From contig JAFNVC010000005.1 of the NCBI GenBank assembly GCA_017379935.1, forward strand, positions 1-37,954: a DNA stretch of 37,954 nt. Direction: 5' to 3'. Position numbers and translations under genes: made by a program. Below the pieces are notes generated by a model. That model was not told the DNA's origin. It saw only the letters and a program-made list of their open reading frames with translations, and made no database searches. The stretch's first letter is position 1; each line of letters starts with the position of its first letter. Source of the stretch: Clostridia bacterium. GTDB lineage: Bacteria > Bacillota > Clostridia > Oscillospirales > Acutalibacteraceae. Shown here piece after piece: positions 5,970-17,092 of the stretch.

Positions 5970-8633
5970 TCAGAAAGAAACTGTTTTTGTTTCGCCTGCG
6001 GCAAAGGTTACGGTCTGCACTGCATCGGAGATACCGCAGGAAACTGTAATCGTCTGTGCGATATCTGATGTAATTGTTGCCGTTGCCGTGCCGTTTTCAA
6101 GATCCCAGCTCATTGAATCAACAGTTGCCTGTGTTCTTGCCTTAAGACCTGTAATCTGACCGACATCAAAGCCTGACTGCGGTGCTGCGGGAAGAAGCTC
6201 GATCTTGCCCGTGTATGAATACAGAAGGCTCTCGTGAACAACGCCGAGGTAACCGATAGCAAAGTCTGTGCAGTATGCACTGCTGCGGTTGTAGTGGTGG
6301 TTGGTCATAAGTGAATCGTAGAAAATTCCGCGGCTTACAAGGTCAATAAGTGCGCCCGTTACGTTTGCGGAATCCTTGAGTCTTGCCGCAATAAGTGCTC
6401 TGTGAACAAAAGCGTGGCTTGCCTCGTTTTCACTTGCACGGTTTTCGATAGCCTGAACGCAAGCCTTATAAAGCTCGGGATTCTCCTGAGTCTCAAACAT
6501 CGGCCATGCACAGTAGAGGTGGCTGATATGACGGTGGAGGTTATTCTCCTCAAAGTCAGAAGTTGCCCACTCCTTGAGTGCGCCTGTCTCATCGTAGAGA
6601 TACGGCGGAACCTTTGACATAAGGTATTCCCACTTGCTTGTATCTGCATTCTCGTCAACGCTCTTCATAACATCGATGAGCATTTCGAAGGTGCTGTTAC
6701 AAGCAGAAATATCAATCGCTGTATTTGCCGTTGAGGGATTCGGATAGTTTGCGGGGTTATTCTCGGGTGAATAGCTCGGAAGGATTGTATAGGTCTCGCC
6801 CTCGTTAAGCTGAGTCTTACCCTTTTCGTAATGGATAGAGCCGTCAGCCGCCGTGTAATACTCAGCTGAGAACATCTGCTCCCAATAGTTTGCCGCCTTC
6901 ACAAGGAGCGGAAGAAGAACCTCGCTTCTCAGGTCAAGATAGCCCTTCGCTTCAATAGCAGCGATTTCCTCATCTGTAAGGTCTTCCTGAGTCATTGAAA
7001 GAACTGACTTGAGTCGGTTGAGATCAAACTCGTCATTAAGAGGAATCTGCACGTCGCCGTAGCACATCAGAGTCTCGTAAAGAGGCTGGAGCATCCAGTT
7101 TGTGCCTGCGTTCCAGTAGCGGAACGGATATGCATAATCACTCTCAGTAAGGACAGCCTTGTCACTGTCGGAGTGAACGGGTGCCTGAATTGCATCCGTA
7201 TAGCCGTGTGTTGCATAAGCGTTCTCCTCCCAATCGGGTACCTGACGGAGAATGAACGTTGCAAAGCCAAGATATGTGCTGTCCATATTGCTTGTGTTCA
7301 TTGAGGAAACCTGGAGGTTAACGTTGGCATCCTGAGTGAAGCGGCAGCCCCACTGAGTATTCCATTCGCCTGACCACATACCACCGAGACGCGGTGTTGC
7401 ATATCCCGCACAGCAGAGGTATGCATAACGGGCGTTGTAGTAGAATCTCTCCATAAGGTCGGAGTTAAGCTCCTCCTTGAGAAGCTGTGAAAGCACAAGC
7501 TGTTCATTCGGCTTTGTGCTGTTTGTATCACCAAGGGTGAAGGTTACCTTATTATATTCAGGTGTGAACAGGTCAGTATGAGCCTTGAGTGCAGCGTCAT
7601 AGCTGAACTTGCCGTCAACCGTGTACTTGTCGGCAACTGCCTTTGCATCTGCAACGAGTGAATCAACAAGCTCATAGCCTTCAGCCGCTGCGAAATCGTC
7701 GTAAGCACCCATTGTATGTGTTCTGCCCGAAACTGCAATAAGGTAAACGTTATCCGCATTCTTGATTTTGATCTGCGGATTTTCATCTGCACAATACTGT
7801 GCATCCTTTACACGCTTGCCGTCAACAACACTCTTTGAACCGCCCTCGGTAACAACATAAACTGTTGTTGAGTAGCCACCTTCCTTAAGCTCGCTGTTTT
7901 CATAATTCGGATAGTGAGCGACAAAGGAGATATAATCACAATCCTCGCCGACAAGCTTCTTATACTTAAGGTTGACCTCGTCAGCCTGACCGTATTTTGC
8001 GTAAGCAGAGATATTATCCATTGAAAGAGTAATATCTACCTTGCTGCCCGATGTTGAAGAGCCGATCTTTGTGATTGTAACACCATCAGCCTTTGAGGTA
8101 AATGTTTTTCTCTCCCAAGTACCGCAGATGTCGGAATATCTGACACCGATCTGTGCGGTCTCGTAATCCGTATATCTTGCATAGCCTGTAGCAAGAAGCT
8201 TATTCTGCTTTATGCGGAGTGTTCCGCCCGGATGGTAGGAATAAACGAAATCGTATGTAAGGTCATCAACGATATCCTCGCCTGCCGTGATGCTCTGCTT
8301 GACATCTTCAAGCTCATCCTTGGAGACGGGAGTGTAGCGGATATTCTGATTCGGAAGGTTGAAGTGCATATACTGATAAATCAGCGTATCGCTGTACGGT
8401 GCGCCGCTGGTGATAACACCCTGCATACCGTTACCCGAAACCATACCCTCACGCCAGGTTTCAAGGTTGTTTGAGGATTCGCTGAGCTCATAGTAAAGCT
8501 CGGAATATGAAGCCTTCGTTGAATCGGAAAATTCCGTTTCAATCTGCTTATAGGTGCTGAACGGCGAAAGCCACGAGCCTATAAGCGAAAAAATTGTCAT
8601 AATAATGGTAAGAATACGAATAAATACACCCAT
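5970..8633 (-). CDS. Secreted or membrane-anchored GH95-family glycoside hydrolase (alpha-L-fucosidase type)
   Basis: An 887-residue enzyme. GH95 members are inverting 1,2-alpha-L-fucosidases or alpha-L-galactosidases acting on host or plant glycans. Sequence shows an N-terminal hydrophobic signal/anchor (residues 5-22). A GH95-like N-terminal beta domain begins WREGMVSGNGMQGVITSG at about 60-77. The (alpha/alpha)6 barrel carries the family landmarks GGMWSGEWNTQWG at about 417-429 and NVN at 437-439, which match the water-activating asparagines. SPEN at 622-625 places the likely general acid at Glu624, and CTD at 788-790 places the likely acidic partner at Asp790. HRHISHLY (700-707) and KIELLPAAPQ (810-819) are also GH95-like. 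Many connecting segments differ from textbook GH95 members, so the exact linkage cleaved is open. AAGGAG precedes the ATG. It is monocistronic, with its own promoter and terminator. Confidence 0.82.
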   Translation of the reverse strand: MGVFIRILTIIMTIFSLIGSWLSPFSTYKQIETEFSDSTKASYSELYYELSESSNNLETWREGMVSGNGMQGVITSGAPYSDTLIYQYMHFNLPNQNIRYTPVSKDELEDVKQSITAGEDIVDDLTYDFVYSYHPGGTLRIKQNKLLATGYARYTDYETAQIGVRYSDICGTWERKTFTSKADGVTITKIGSSTSGSKVDITLSMDNISAYAKYGQADEVNLKYKKLVGEDCDYISFVAHYPNYENSELKEGGYSTTVYVVTEGGSKSVVDGKRVKDAQYCADENPQIKIKNADNVYLIAVSGRTHTMGAYDDFAAAEGYELVDSLVADAKAVADKYTVDGKFSYDAALKAHTDLFTPEYNKVTFTLGDTNSTKPNEQLVLSQLLKEELNSDLMERFYYNARYAYLCCAGYATPRLGGMWSGEWNTQWGCRFTQDANVNLQVSSMNTSNMDSTYLGFATFILRQVPDWEENAYATHGYTDAIQAPVHSDSDKAVLTESDYAYPFRYWNAGTNWMLQPLYETLMCYGDVQIPLNDEFDLNRLKSVLSMTQEDLTDEEIAAIEAKGYLDLRSEVLLPLLVKAANYWEQMFSAEYYTAADGSIHYEKGKTQLNEGETYTILPSYSPENNPANYPNPSTANTAIDISACNSTFEMLIDVMKSVDENADTSKWEYLMSKVPPYLYDETGALKEWATSDFEENNLHRHISHLYCAWPMFETQENPELYKACVQAIENRASENEASHAFVHRALIAARLKDSANVTGALIDLVSRGIFYDSLMTNHHYNRSSAYCTDFAIGYLGVVHESLLYSYTGKIELLPAAPQSGFDVGQITGLKARTQATVDSMSWDLENGTATATITSDIAQTITVSCGISDAVQTVTFAAGETKTVSF

Positions 8634-8662
8634 ATTATTACTCCTTTCGGTTGATAAATTAT

Positions 8663-8691
8663 ATTATAGCTTTTTTATGATATAAATACAA
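8663..8691 (-). promoter_or_regulatory. Promoter of the GH95 gene
   Basis: On the minus strand TTGTAT (8691-8686), a 17-bp spacer and TATAAT (8668-8663), 30 bp before the ATG. The leader is too short for a riboswitch. No operator-like repeat was noticed. Confidence 0.72.
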
Positions 8692-8724
8692 GAGAAAAGC
8701 AGAAAGTCTTGCGAACTTTCTGCT
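8692..8724 (-). terminator. Terminator of the ackA-UPF0178 operon
   Basis: A 10-bp perfect stem (8698-8707 with 8715-8724, AGCAGAAAGT arm) has a 7-nt loop. On the minus strand it is followed by TTTTCTCTT. It lies 8 bp past the UPF0178 stop and directly abuts the GH95 promoter. Confidence 0.82.
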
Positions 8725-8732
8725 TTTTTGTG

Positions 8733-9161
8733 TTATTGTATAAGTTTTTCCAGCACCTGCCGGAAACGCTCGTCCTGCTCCGGAGTGCGCTTTGACGGAC
8801 CCTTGAGCCGACCGCCCGCATTTCGGATCTTCTTGGAAACATATCGTGAAAACAAAAGCTCATCGATATTCTTATCCGTAAAAACAAGTCCGTTCTGACT
8901 CAGCGGTACAGCCTTTCTCGCAAGGCACATCGCCGCAAGTCCGTAATCCTGCGTAACGACTATATCCCCTTCGCCGACAAGATTGACAAGCTTGAAATCA
9001 ACGCTGTCTGCGCCTTTTTCAACAACCACTGTCTGTGCGCCGTCCCTCGCAAACTCGTGCGCAGTATCGCAGATGATGAAGCATTCCAGCGAATACTTCT
9101 TTGCGGTACGGACGGTGATATCAACCACGGGACAGCCGTCGGCATCGATAAAAATCTTCAT
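8733..9161 (-). CDS. UPF0178 / DUF188 family protein (YaiI/YqxD-like)
   Basis: A 142-residue protein of the widely conserved UPF0178 family. The N-terminus MKIFIDADGCPVVD has the acidic DADxCP-type motif, and GDIVVTQDYGLAAMCLARKA follows at about 70-90. Acidic clusters of this kind are shared with PIN/NYN-type nuclease folds, and a nuclease role has been suggested for the family but not assigned here. The C-terminus has the typical GGRLKGPSKRTPEQDERFRQ segment. The ATG at 9161 begins 2 bp after the ackA stop, so it is the second gene of the ackA operon and ends at the terminator at 8692-8724. Confidence 0.92.
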   Translation of the reverse strand: MKIFIDADGCPVVDITVRTAKKYSLECFIICDTAHEFARDGAQTVVVEKGADSVDFKLVNLVGEGDIVVTQDYGLAAMCLARKAVPLSQNGLVFTDKNIDELLFSRYVSKKIRNAGGRLKGPSKRTPEQDERFRQVLEKLIQ

Positions 9162-9162
9162 A

Positions 9163-10371
9163 TTAAAGAGCAGCTACGATTTCCTTTGTATCTCTTGCGA
9201 TCATAAGCTCCTCGTTGGTGCATACAACGTATACCTTAACCTTTGAATCGGGTGTTGAGATTTCGCCCTCAACGCCGCGTCTGAGCTGATCGTTGATATC
9301 GTAGTTGATTTCTACGCCCATAAACTTGAGCTTATCGCATACACGGTCTCTGTACTGCGGGTTATTTTCGCCGATACCGCCTGTGAAGACGATTGCATCA
9401 ACGCCGCCCATTGCTGCAGCGTAGCTGCCGATATATTTTGTAAGCTGGTGGCAGAGCATTGACTCAACAAGCTTCGCTCTCTCGTCGCCTTCCTTAGCGC
9501 GAGCCTCGATGGTTCTGTTATCGCTTGTGCCGCAGATGCCGAGCATACCTGACTTCTTGTTCATAACTGAATCCATCTGGTCAGGTGTGAGGCCTTCCTT
9601 CTTCATAATGATAGGAACGATAGCGGGGTCGATTGAGCCGCAGCGTGTACCCATCATAATACCCTCGAGCGGAGTTACACCCATTGTTGTATCGAAGCAC
9701 TTGCCGTCAACAACAGCTGCGATTGATGATCCGTTGCCGAGGTGGCAGGTAACAACCTTGCTCTTTTCGGGATTGCCGAGAAGCTCGATTGCCTTTGCGC
9801 TTACAAAGCGGTGTGATGTACCGTGGAAGCCGTAACGGCGGATGCCGTACTTCTCGTAATACTCATAGGGAAGAGCATACATATAAGCGTAGTCAGGCAT
9901 TGACTGATGGAAGCCTGTATCGAAAACTGCAACCTGCGGAACATCCTTCATAATTGCCTGGCAAGCCTTGATACCTGTAAGGTTTGCAGGGTTGTGAAGC
10001 GGGCCCCACTCGAAGCATTCCTTGATTGTCTCTTCAACCTCGTCTGTTACAAGAACAGAGCCGCTGAACTTTTCTGCGCCGTGAAGAACGCGGTGGCCGA
10101 CAGCGTCGATCTCGCTCATTGATGCGATAACGCCGTTCTCTGCACTTGTAAGTGCATCAACAACAACCTTGATAGCTGTTGCGTGGTCGGGCATAGCGAC
10201 GGGCATATCCTTGATGTTTTTGCTCTCGTCAGCAGGTACCTTATGTGTGAATGCGCTGTTGTCGTTGCCGAGCTGCTCACAGATACCCTTTGCAAGTACG
10301 GACTCATTCTCCATATCAATAAGCTGATACTTAAGAGATGAGCTACCTGCGTTAATAACAAGAATTTTCAT
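9163..10371 (-). CDS. ackA: Acetate kinase
   Basis: Makes ATP from acetyl phosphate and ADP, the last step of acetate fermentation. The 402-residue product starts MKILVINAGSSSLKYQLID, the classic first acetate kinase signature. It contains a GFHGTSHRFVSAKA segment with the catalytic histidine, CHLGNGSSIAAV, MMGTRCGSIDPAI and a C-terminal VFTGGIGENNPQYR. A longer frame opens at 10398, but the strong ribosome site GGAGGG lies just before the ATG at 10371, so that start is used. No phosphotransacetylase gene is adjacent, although the two are often paired. Transcription comes from the promoter at 10414-10442 and continues into the UPF0178 gene. Confidence 0.97.
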   Translation of the reverse strand: MKILVINAGSSSLKYQLIDMENESVLAKGICEQLGNDNSAFTHKVPADESKNIKDMPVAMPDHATAIKVVVDALTSAENGVIASMSEIDAVGHRVLHGAEKFSGSVLVTDEVEETIKECFEWGPLHNPANLTGIKACQAIMKDVPQVAVFDTGFHQSMPDYAYMYALPYEYYEKYGIRRYGFHGTSHRFVSAKAIELLGNPEKSKVVTCHLGNGSSIAAVVDGKCFDTTMGVTPLEGIMMGTRCGSIDPAIVPIIMKKEGLTPDQMDSVMNKKSGMLGICGTSDNRTIEARAKEGDERAKLVESMLCHQLTKYIGSYAAAMGGVDAIVFTGGIGENNPQYRDRVCDKLKFMGVEINYDINDQLRRGVEGEISTPDSKVKVYVVCTNEELMIARDTKEIVAAL

Positions 10372-10389
10372 ATTTTTCCCTCCAACATA

Positions 10390-10421
10390 TTGTATCAAAT
10401 TGATTTCTGTTATATTATAAT
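10390..10421 (+). promoter_or_regulatory. Possible promoter of tmcAL, overlapping the ackA promoter
   Basis: On the plus strand TATAAT (10416-10421) overlaps the minus-strand TATAAT of ackA by four bases in a near-palindromic AT core. The best upstream match is TTGTAT (10390-10395) with a long 20-bp spacer, so the call is weak. Simultaneous use of both promoters looks sterically impossible. Confidence 0.3.
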
Positions 10422-10442
10422 CGTATAGATTGTGTTTTTCAA
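10414..10442 (-). promoter_or_regulatory. Promoter of ackA
   Basis: On the minus strand TTGAAA (10442-10437), a 17-bp spacer and TATAAT (10419-10414), 42 bp before the ackA ATG. Confidence 0.75.
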
Positions 10443-10471
10443 GTCAAAATTTACATTTTGGAGGATTATAT

Positions 10472-11668
10472 ATGAAAATCGGCGGAATTGTTGCAGAATA
10501 CAACCCTTTTCACAACGGACACAGGTATCAGCTCGAAAAAAGCAAGGAATTAGGCGAGCTTACGCATACAGTTGCCGTGATGAGCTCAAACTATGTTCAG
10601 CGCGGTGAGACGGCTATTCTCTCCAAATGGGCAAGAGCAGAGATGGCTGTTCAGAACGGTGTTGACCTTGTTATAGAATTACCTACACTCTGGAGCACAT
10701 CCTATGCACAGCGCTTTGCCGAGGGCGCGGTTTCCCTGCTCGAGGCTCTCGGCTGTGTCGAGATGCTCAGCTTCGGCAGTGAGTGCGGTAACATTGACGA
10801 GCTTATCGCCTGCAAAAATGCAATAAACAGCGAAGAGGTTGAGGAAAAGCTCAGAGAAAATCTCGAAATCGGTCTCGGCTTTGCAAGTGCAAGAGCTGAG
10901 GCGATGCGTTCGGTCTGCGGTAACAGATTTTTCAACATCCTTGAGGGTGCAAACAACACGCTCGGCATCGAATATCTCAACGCGCTCGACAAGCTCGGCT
11001 CTGCTATGATTCCGATGACGATACGCCGCAAGGGTGCTTCGCACGATTCGGATATGACCAGCGAGGATTTTGCATCAGCCTCGGAAATCCGCCGTATGAT
11101 GAAGGAAAATGTCAGTGGCTGGGAAAGATACATGCCGCTCTCTGCGGCAGATATTTACCTTCGCGAGCTGCAGGAGGGCAAGGCTCCCTGCCTTAACGAA
11201 AAGCTTGAATTCAGCATCCTTTGCTGTATGAGACAGCTTTCAGCAGAGGCGATCGGTAAGTCACCCGACGTCAGCGAGGGCATCGAATACCGTATTCACG
11301 ATGCGGCACTCAAGGCAAGAACGCTCGACGAGCTTTACGCGCTCGCAAAAACGAAGCGTTATTCGCACGCAAGAATCCGCAGAATCGTCCTCCACGCATT
11401 TATGGGCTTCGTCGCTGACGATTACAAGGGAAATCCGCCGTACATCCGCGTGCTTGCGATGAACGAGAGGGGCAAGGAAATTCTTAAAGAAGCCAAGGAA
11501 AAGGCAGCCCTTCCGATTATTACGAAGGCCTCGGATTTTGACGAGCTTGACGAATACGGCAGACAGGTTTTCCTTCTCGAGGATATGTGCACGGACGTTT
11601 TCTCCCTCTCCTCACCCGCAATCCTCCCCTGCGGAAGAGAAAAGACAGAGGGAATCGTTGTTATCTGA
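10472..11668 (+). CDS. tmcAL: tRNA(Met) cytidine acetate ligase-type nucleotidyltransferase (YlbM family)
   Basis: A 398-residue member of the TmcAL/YlbM family. These enzymes activate acetate with ATP and acetylate the wobble cytidine of elongator tRNA-Met in the cytoplasm. The N-terminus MKIGGIVAEYNPFHNGHRYQLEKSK holds the HxGH-type nucleotide-binding motif (HNGH), followed by VAVMSSNYVQRGE. The C-terminal half has TKRYSHARIRRIVLHAFMG, typical of the family. The frame opens at 10430, but TGGAGG lies 9 nt before the ATG at 10472, which is the better start. Its divergent pairing with acetate kinase is notable because TmcAL uses acetate as substrate. Whether that is regulation or chance is unknown. 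Confidence 0.92.
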   Translation: MKIGGIVAEYNPFHNGHRYQLEKSKELGELTHTVAVMSSNYVQRGETAILSKWARAEMAVQNGVDLVIELPTLWSTSYAQRFAEGAVSLLEALGCVEMLSFGSECGNIDELIACKNAINSEEVEEKLRENLEIGLGFASARAEAMRSVCGNRFFNILEGANNTLGIEYLNALDKLGSAMIPMTIRRKGASHDSDMTSEDFASASEIRRMMKENVSGWERYMPLSAADIYLRELQEGKAPCLNEKLEFSILCCMRQLSAEAIGKSPDVSEGIEYRIHDAALKARTLDELYALAKTKRYSHARIRRIVLHAFMGFVADDYKGNPPYIRVLAMNERGKEILKEAKEKAALPIITKASDFDELDEYGRQVFLLEDMCTDVFSLSSPAILPCGREKTEGIVVI

Positions 11669-11683
11669 TAAAACAGGATATAC

Positions 11684-11716
11684 AAAAAGGAAGTATCGCG
11701 TGATACTTCCTTTTTT
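11684..11716 (+). terminator. Bidirectional terminator between tmcAL and the GH43 gene
   Basis: A 14-bp perfect stem (11684-11697 with 11702-11715, core AAGGAAGTATC) has the tetraloop GCGT. It is flanked by A-runs on the left and T-runs on the right, so it can stop transcription in both directions. The convergent GH43 gene stops at 11718, and this is where the long minus-strand gene run ends. Confidence 0.9.
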
Positions 11717-11717
11717 A

Positions 11718-12644
11718 TTACATATTCTTAAGTCTTTCGTATTCCTCTTCGGTGATTTCTATAACCTTGCCGTGCTTGAAGCCGTACGGGAAGGAGAAGC
11801 CTTCTTCGGCACGCGTAAAGTTCGCATCACCCGGCTTTGAGGAAACGAACGGGACATAACCCATTTTCTCTTTTTCACAGCCGAAGAAGTCGAGCATCAT
11901 ACACCATCTGCCGTCGGGCAAGGTGTAGGTCGTCGGTCCTTCATAGGAGCCCGGATTTTTGATTTCCTTATCCATGTATTCCTCAAAAGCCTTATCGTGC
12001 TCAAACGGGCCGTAGAGGCTTTTTGACGTTGCGTGCATATTCATCGGCGGGTCAGATGAATTCTTATAGAACAGATGGTATGTATCTCCGACCTTGGTTA
12101 TATGCGAATCGAGGATTTCGTTATCCTTGGTGAAATAAAGCTTCAGATCGGTGAAGGTCTTGAAGTCCTTTGTCGTGCTGCAGTAAATCGACATATGGGT
12201 GAAATTATCCTCGGCTACGGTCGAGCCCCAATGGATGAGATACTCTTCGCTTTCTTCGTCGAAGAAAACCTCGGGCGCCCACAGACAGCCGAAATCGTCC
12301 CTGCCGAAATATATAAGCTCCTGCTCGGAGAAATTCACGAGGTCGTCAGTTCGCCACATACAGAGCCTTTTACTGCCCGAGGAGTTGACCTTTTTCCAAT
12401 CGACGTTGTAATTCTCGTCCATCCGATAGGCTATGCATAAATCTGTCGTGATGATAACGAAGCCGCCCGTGTGAAGCCTTACAATTTCGATATCGCGGCA
12501 TCCGCGCTCACTTTTGGTGCTTGTAAGTATCGGATTGCCGCCGTTGACCTTTTCCCAATTAAAGCCGTCGGCGCTGATACCGAAATATACCTGCTCGCCG
12601 TCGGGGGTTATTTTCTCCTTGAAATGCACGAATAAATAGGGCAT
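11718..12644 (-). CDS. GH43-like five-bladed propeller glycosidase, intracellular
   Basis: A 308-residue protein without a signal peptide. The layout fits clan GH-F/GH43 (beta-xylosidase / alpha-L-arabinofuranosidase). Three acidic residues stand in the expected order: RDIEI (Asp51, candidate base), EILDSHITK (Asp179, candidate modulator) and SYEGPT (Glu235, candidate acid). There is also a blade motif WAPEVFFDEESEEYLIHWG. The assignment of the three residues is inferred from motif context. The family has many subfamilies, so substrate cannot be given. Its place 15 bp after a GH51 arabinofuranosidase argues for arabinose- or xylose-containing oligosaccharides taken up into the cell. AAGGTGAT precedes the ATG at 12644. 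It is the last gene of the long minus-strand run. Confidence 0.78.
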   Translation of the reverse strand: MPYLFVHFKEKITPDGEQVYFGISADGFNWEKVNGGNPILTSTKSERGCRDIEIVRLHTGGFVIITTDLCIAYRMDENYNVDWKKVNSSGSKRLCMWRTDDLVNFSEQELIYFGRDDFGCLWAPEVFFDEESEEYLIHWGSTVAEDNFTHMSIYCSTTKDFKTFTDLKLYFTKDNEILDSHITKVGDTYHLFYKNSSDPPMNMHATSKSLYGPFEHDKAFEEYMDKEIKNPGSYEGPTTYTLPDGRWCMMLDFFGCEKEKMGYVPFVSSKPGDANFTRAEEGFSFPYGFKHGKVIEITEEEYERLKNM

Positions 12645-12659
12645 AAAATCACCTTTTGA

Positions 12660-15193
<2,534 letters not shown>

Positions 15194-15205
15194 ATTTTAA
15201 CCTCC

Positions 15206-16144
15206 TTAATATTTTTCAGGCAGGGTCAGCCACGAGCCGATAAGCTCATCCGTTCCCTCAGGCTGATAGCGGGTAAATCCGCTCGCAACCATAAACGTAA
15301 GCTCCCCGAAGTAAAGCACTGAATCAATTTCATAAAAATCAACGCGGACAAATGGTAAGTCCTCAGAGAGAATACGAGAATATTCAAGCATTTTTTCATA
15401 GCTGACAGGCTTCGGCGGAAGTTCCTCGAACGCCTCATATCTGCCATGATAAAACGGTGCCGGCTTCCAGTCAGGTGTCAGAAGCGAAAGGCAGTCATTC
15501 ACCTTCCCGACGCTGTTGCGTGAAACATAAAGATATTTCGGCTCACCGTTGAAGCACGCAACCTTATAATTGATGATACCCGTACGCTCATTCTGTCGGG
15601 CATCCTTCATATACTTTTCTGCAATAATCCTTCGGGGAATATCACGGTACTGCCATTCGCGGGTTACCGCAGAATAATCCTCCGCCAGACCCTTTCGCAA
15701 TTCTTTCCTCACCTTTTCGATATCGAGCTCAGACTTATCCTTGCAGATACACATTCCGACACCGGAATTATGGGTGCACTTAAGAACAAATTGTTCAGGA
15801 AGTGCATCAAAATCGATGTCATCGGCATTGTCCCACACTCCGAGAAGCGGTACAAGATGCTCCTCGCCGATTTTTTGGGCAACATAAGAACGTACCGCAT
15901 ATTTATCCGCCATCATCGTAATATCAGGACGTCTGTAATAAAGCTTCAGCCATTGCTGTTTTTCATTGAAGGTCTGCGGATTTTCCAGATTTAATTCCTT
16001 ACCGAATTTCGACCTGTAAAGCTTTTTAAGATATTCCTCGTCGGGCACATTGTTATAAAATCCCTTACCTGCAAGGATTGAAAAGCGGTAATCGGCATCA
16101 GTCAGAAGCTTTATTCCCGATTCTAAAAGATGTTTTATATCCAT
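15206..16144 (-). CDS. TupA-like ATP-grasp protein (surface polysaccharide synthesis)
   Basis: A 312-residue protein matching the TupA-like ATP-grasp family, which occurs in capsule, teichuronopeptide and other surface-glycan loci and is often mislabelled a glycosyltransferase. Typical segments are ENPQTFNEKQQWLKLYYRRP at about 55-74, MADKYAVRSYVAQKIG, the ATP-binding QFVLKCTHNSGVGMCICKDK, RRIIAEKYM, and the late LPFVRVDFYEIDSVLYFGELTF with the acidic metal/ATP residues. The reaction is probably ATP-dependent ligation of an amino acid or peptide to a glycan, based on family knowledge rather than anything specific here. The ribosome site is weak (AAAGA), and the start lies 6 bp after the upstream stop, suggesting translational coupling. 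Confidence 0.88.
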   Translation of the reverse strand: MDIKHLLESGIKLLTDADYRFSILAGKGFYNNVPDEEYLKKLYRSKFGKELNLENPQTFNEKQQWLKLYYRRPDITMMADKYAVRSYVAQKIGEEHLVPLLGVWDNADDIDFDALPEQFVLKCTHNSGVGMCICKDKSELDIEKVRKELRKGLAEDYSAVTREWQYRDIPRRIIAEKYMKDARQNERTGIINYKVACFNGEPKYLYVSRNSVGKVNDCLSLLTPDWKPAPFYHGRYEAFEELPPKPVSYEKMLEYSRILSEDLPFVRVDFYEIDSVLYFGELTFMVASGFTRYQPEGTDELIGSWLTLPEKY

Positions 16145-16150
16145 AGAAAA

Positions 16151-17092
16151 TCATTCTTTCTCTTTTTCTTCATAAGTAAGAATTTCCTTTGCGATAAAAA
16201 CGGGACGGTTTTTACCCTGCATATAAGCTCTTGCAAGGTACTCGCCGATAATTCCGAGCGCAAGGAGGTTGACACCGCTCATAAAGAGGATGAGCGTGAT
16301 TATAGCAATCGCAGATGTGATGCTGTAGGTCACCGAGCCGACTATAAGCGCAATCACCATATAGATAAACGCAAGCGCCATCAAGCCTAAGCCCGCAAAG
16401 GATGCAACCTTGAGCGGAGCGGTGGTGTAGCCGACGATACCCTCTATAGCATAGATAAAAAGCTTTGCAAACGACCATTTTGACTCGCCTGCCGCTCTCT
16501 GCTGAGCCTCGTAGGGAATATATTTCGTATTAAATCCGACAAAGGAGAATATACCCTTTGAGAAACGGTGGTATTCGGTCATACTAAGCACAGCCTCAAC
16601 CATCGGACGGCGCATAAGACGGAAATCGCTTGCGCCCTTATAAAGCTCAATTTCGGTAATTTTATCCATTACCTTATAGAAGCTGTCCTTAAAGAAAGTC
16701 AACAGCTTGCCCTCGTTCCGCGCCTGCTGATACGCTGCAACACAATCTGTATTTTCATCATTGTCAAGAATTTCCATCATTTCAAGAACAACCTCGGGGC
16801 GCTGCTGTAAATCAGCGTCGATAACACAGGTGTATTTACCCGAGGCCTGCTGCAGACCCGCATACATAGCTGCTTCCTTACCGAAGTTGCGGGAAAAATT
16901 GACAACCTTTACATTGTCAGAGACCTTGTGAATTGCTTTGAGGATATCAGCTGTTTTATCGCGGCTTCCGTCATTGACAAAAACAAGTTCGTAGCTGTCA
17001 AGCTTATTTTCAAAAACCCTTCTGACTTCCTTGTAGAATTCGTAAATAACCTCTTCCTCGTTATAGCAAGGAACAACGAGTGAAAGCTTCAT
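16151..17092 (-). CDS. Polyprenyl-phosphate glycosyltransferase (GT2, GtrB/DPM1-like)
   Basis: A 313-residue enzyme likely to transfer a sugar from a nucleotide donor to undecaprenyl phosphate at the inner face of the membrane. The N-terminal GT-A domain has LSLVVPCYNEEEVIYEF, LVFVNDGSRDKT and the DAD motif in CVIDADLQQRPE. RLMRRPMVEAV and QRAAGESKWSFAKL are typical of the DPM1/GtrB subgroup. Two C-terminal helices (about 229-251 and 262-285) anchor it. A longer frame begins at 17143, but GGAGA lies just before the ATG at 17092. That ATG overlaps the rfbD stop in an ATGA quartet, which indicates coupled translation. The usual flippase partner (GtrA) is not in the window. Confidence 0.93.
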   Translation of the reverse strand: MKLSLVVPCYNEEEVIYEFYKEVRRVFENKLDSYELVFVNDGSRDKTADILKAIHKVSDNVKVVNFSRNFGKEAAMYAGLQQASGKYTCVIDADLQQRPEVVLEMMEILDNDENTDCVAAYQQARNEGKLLTFFKDSFYKVMDKITEIELYKGASDFRLMRRPMVEAVLSMTEYHRFSKGIFSFVGFNTKYIPYEAQQRAAGESKWSFAKLFIYAIEGIVGYTTAPLKVASFAGLGLMALAFIYMVIALIVGSVTYSITSAIAIITLILFMSGVNLLALGIIGEYLARAYMQGKNRPVFIAKEILTYEEKEKE

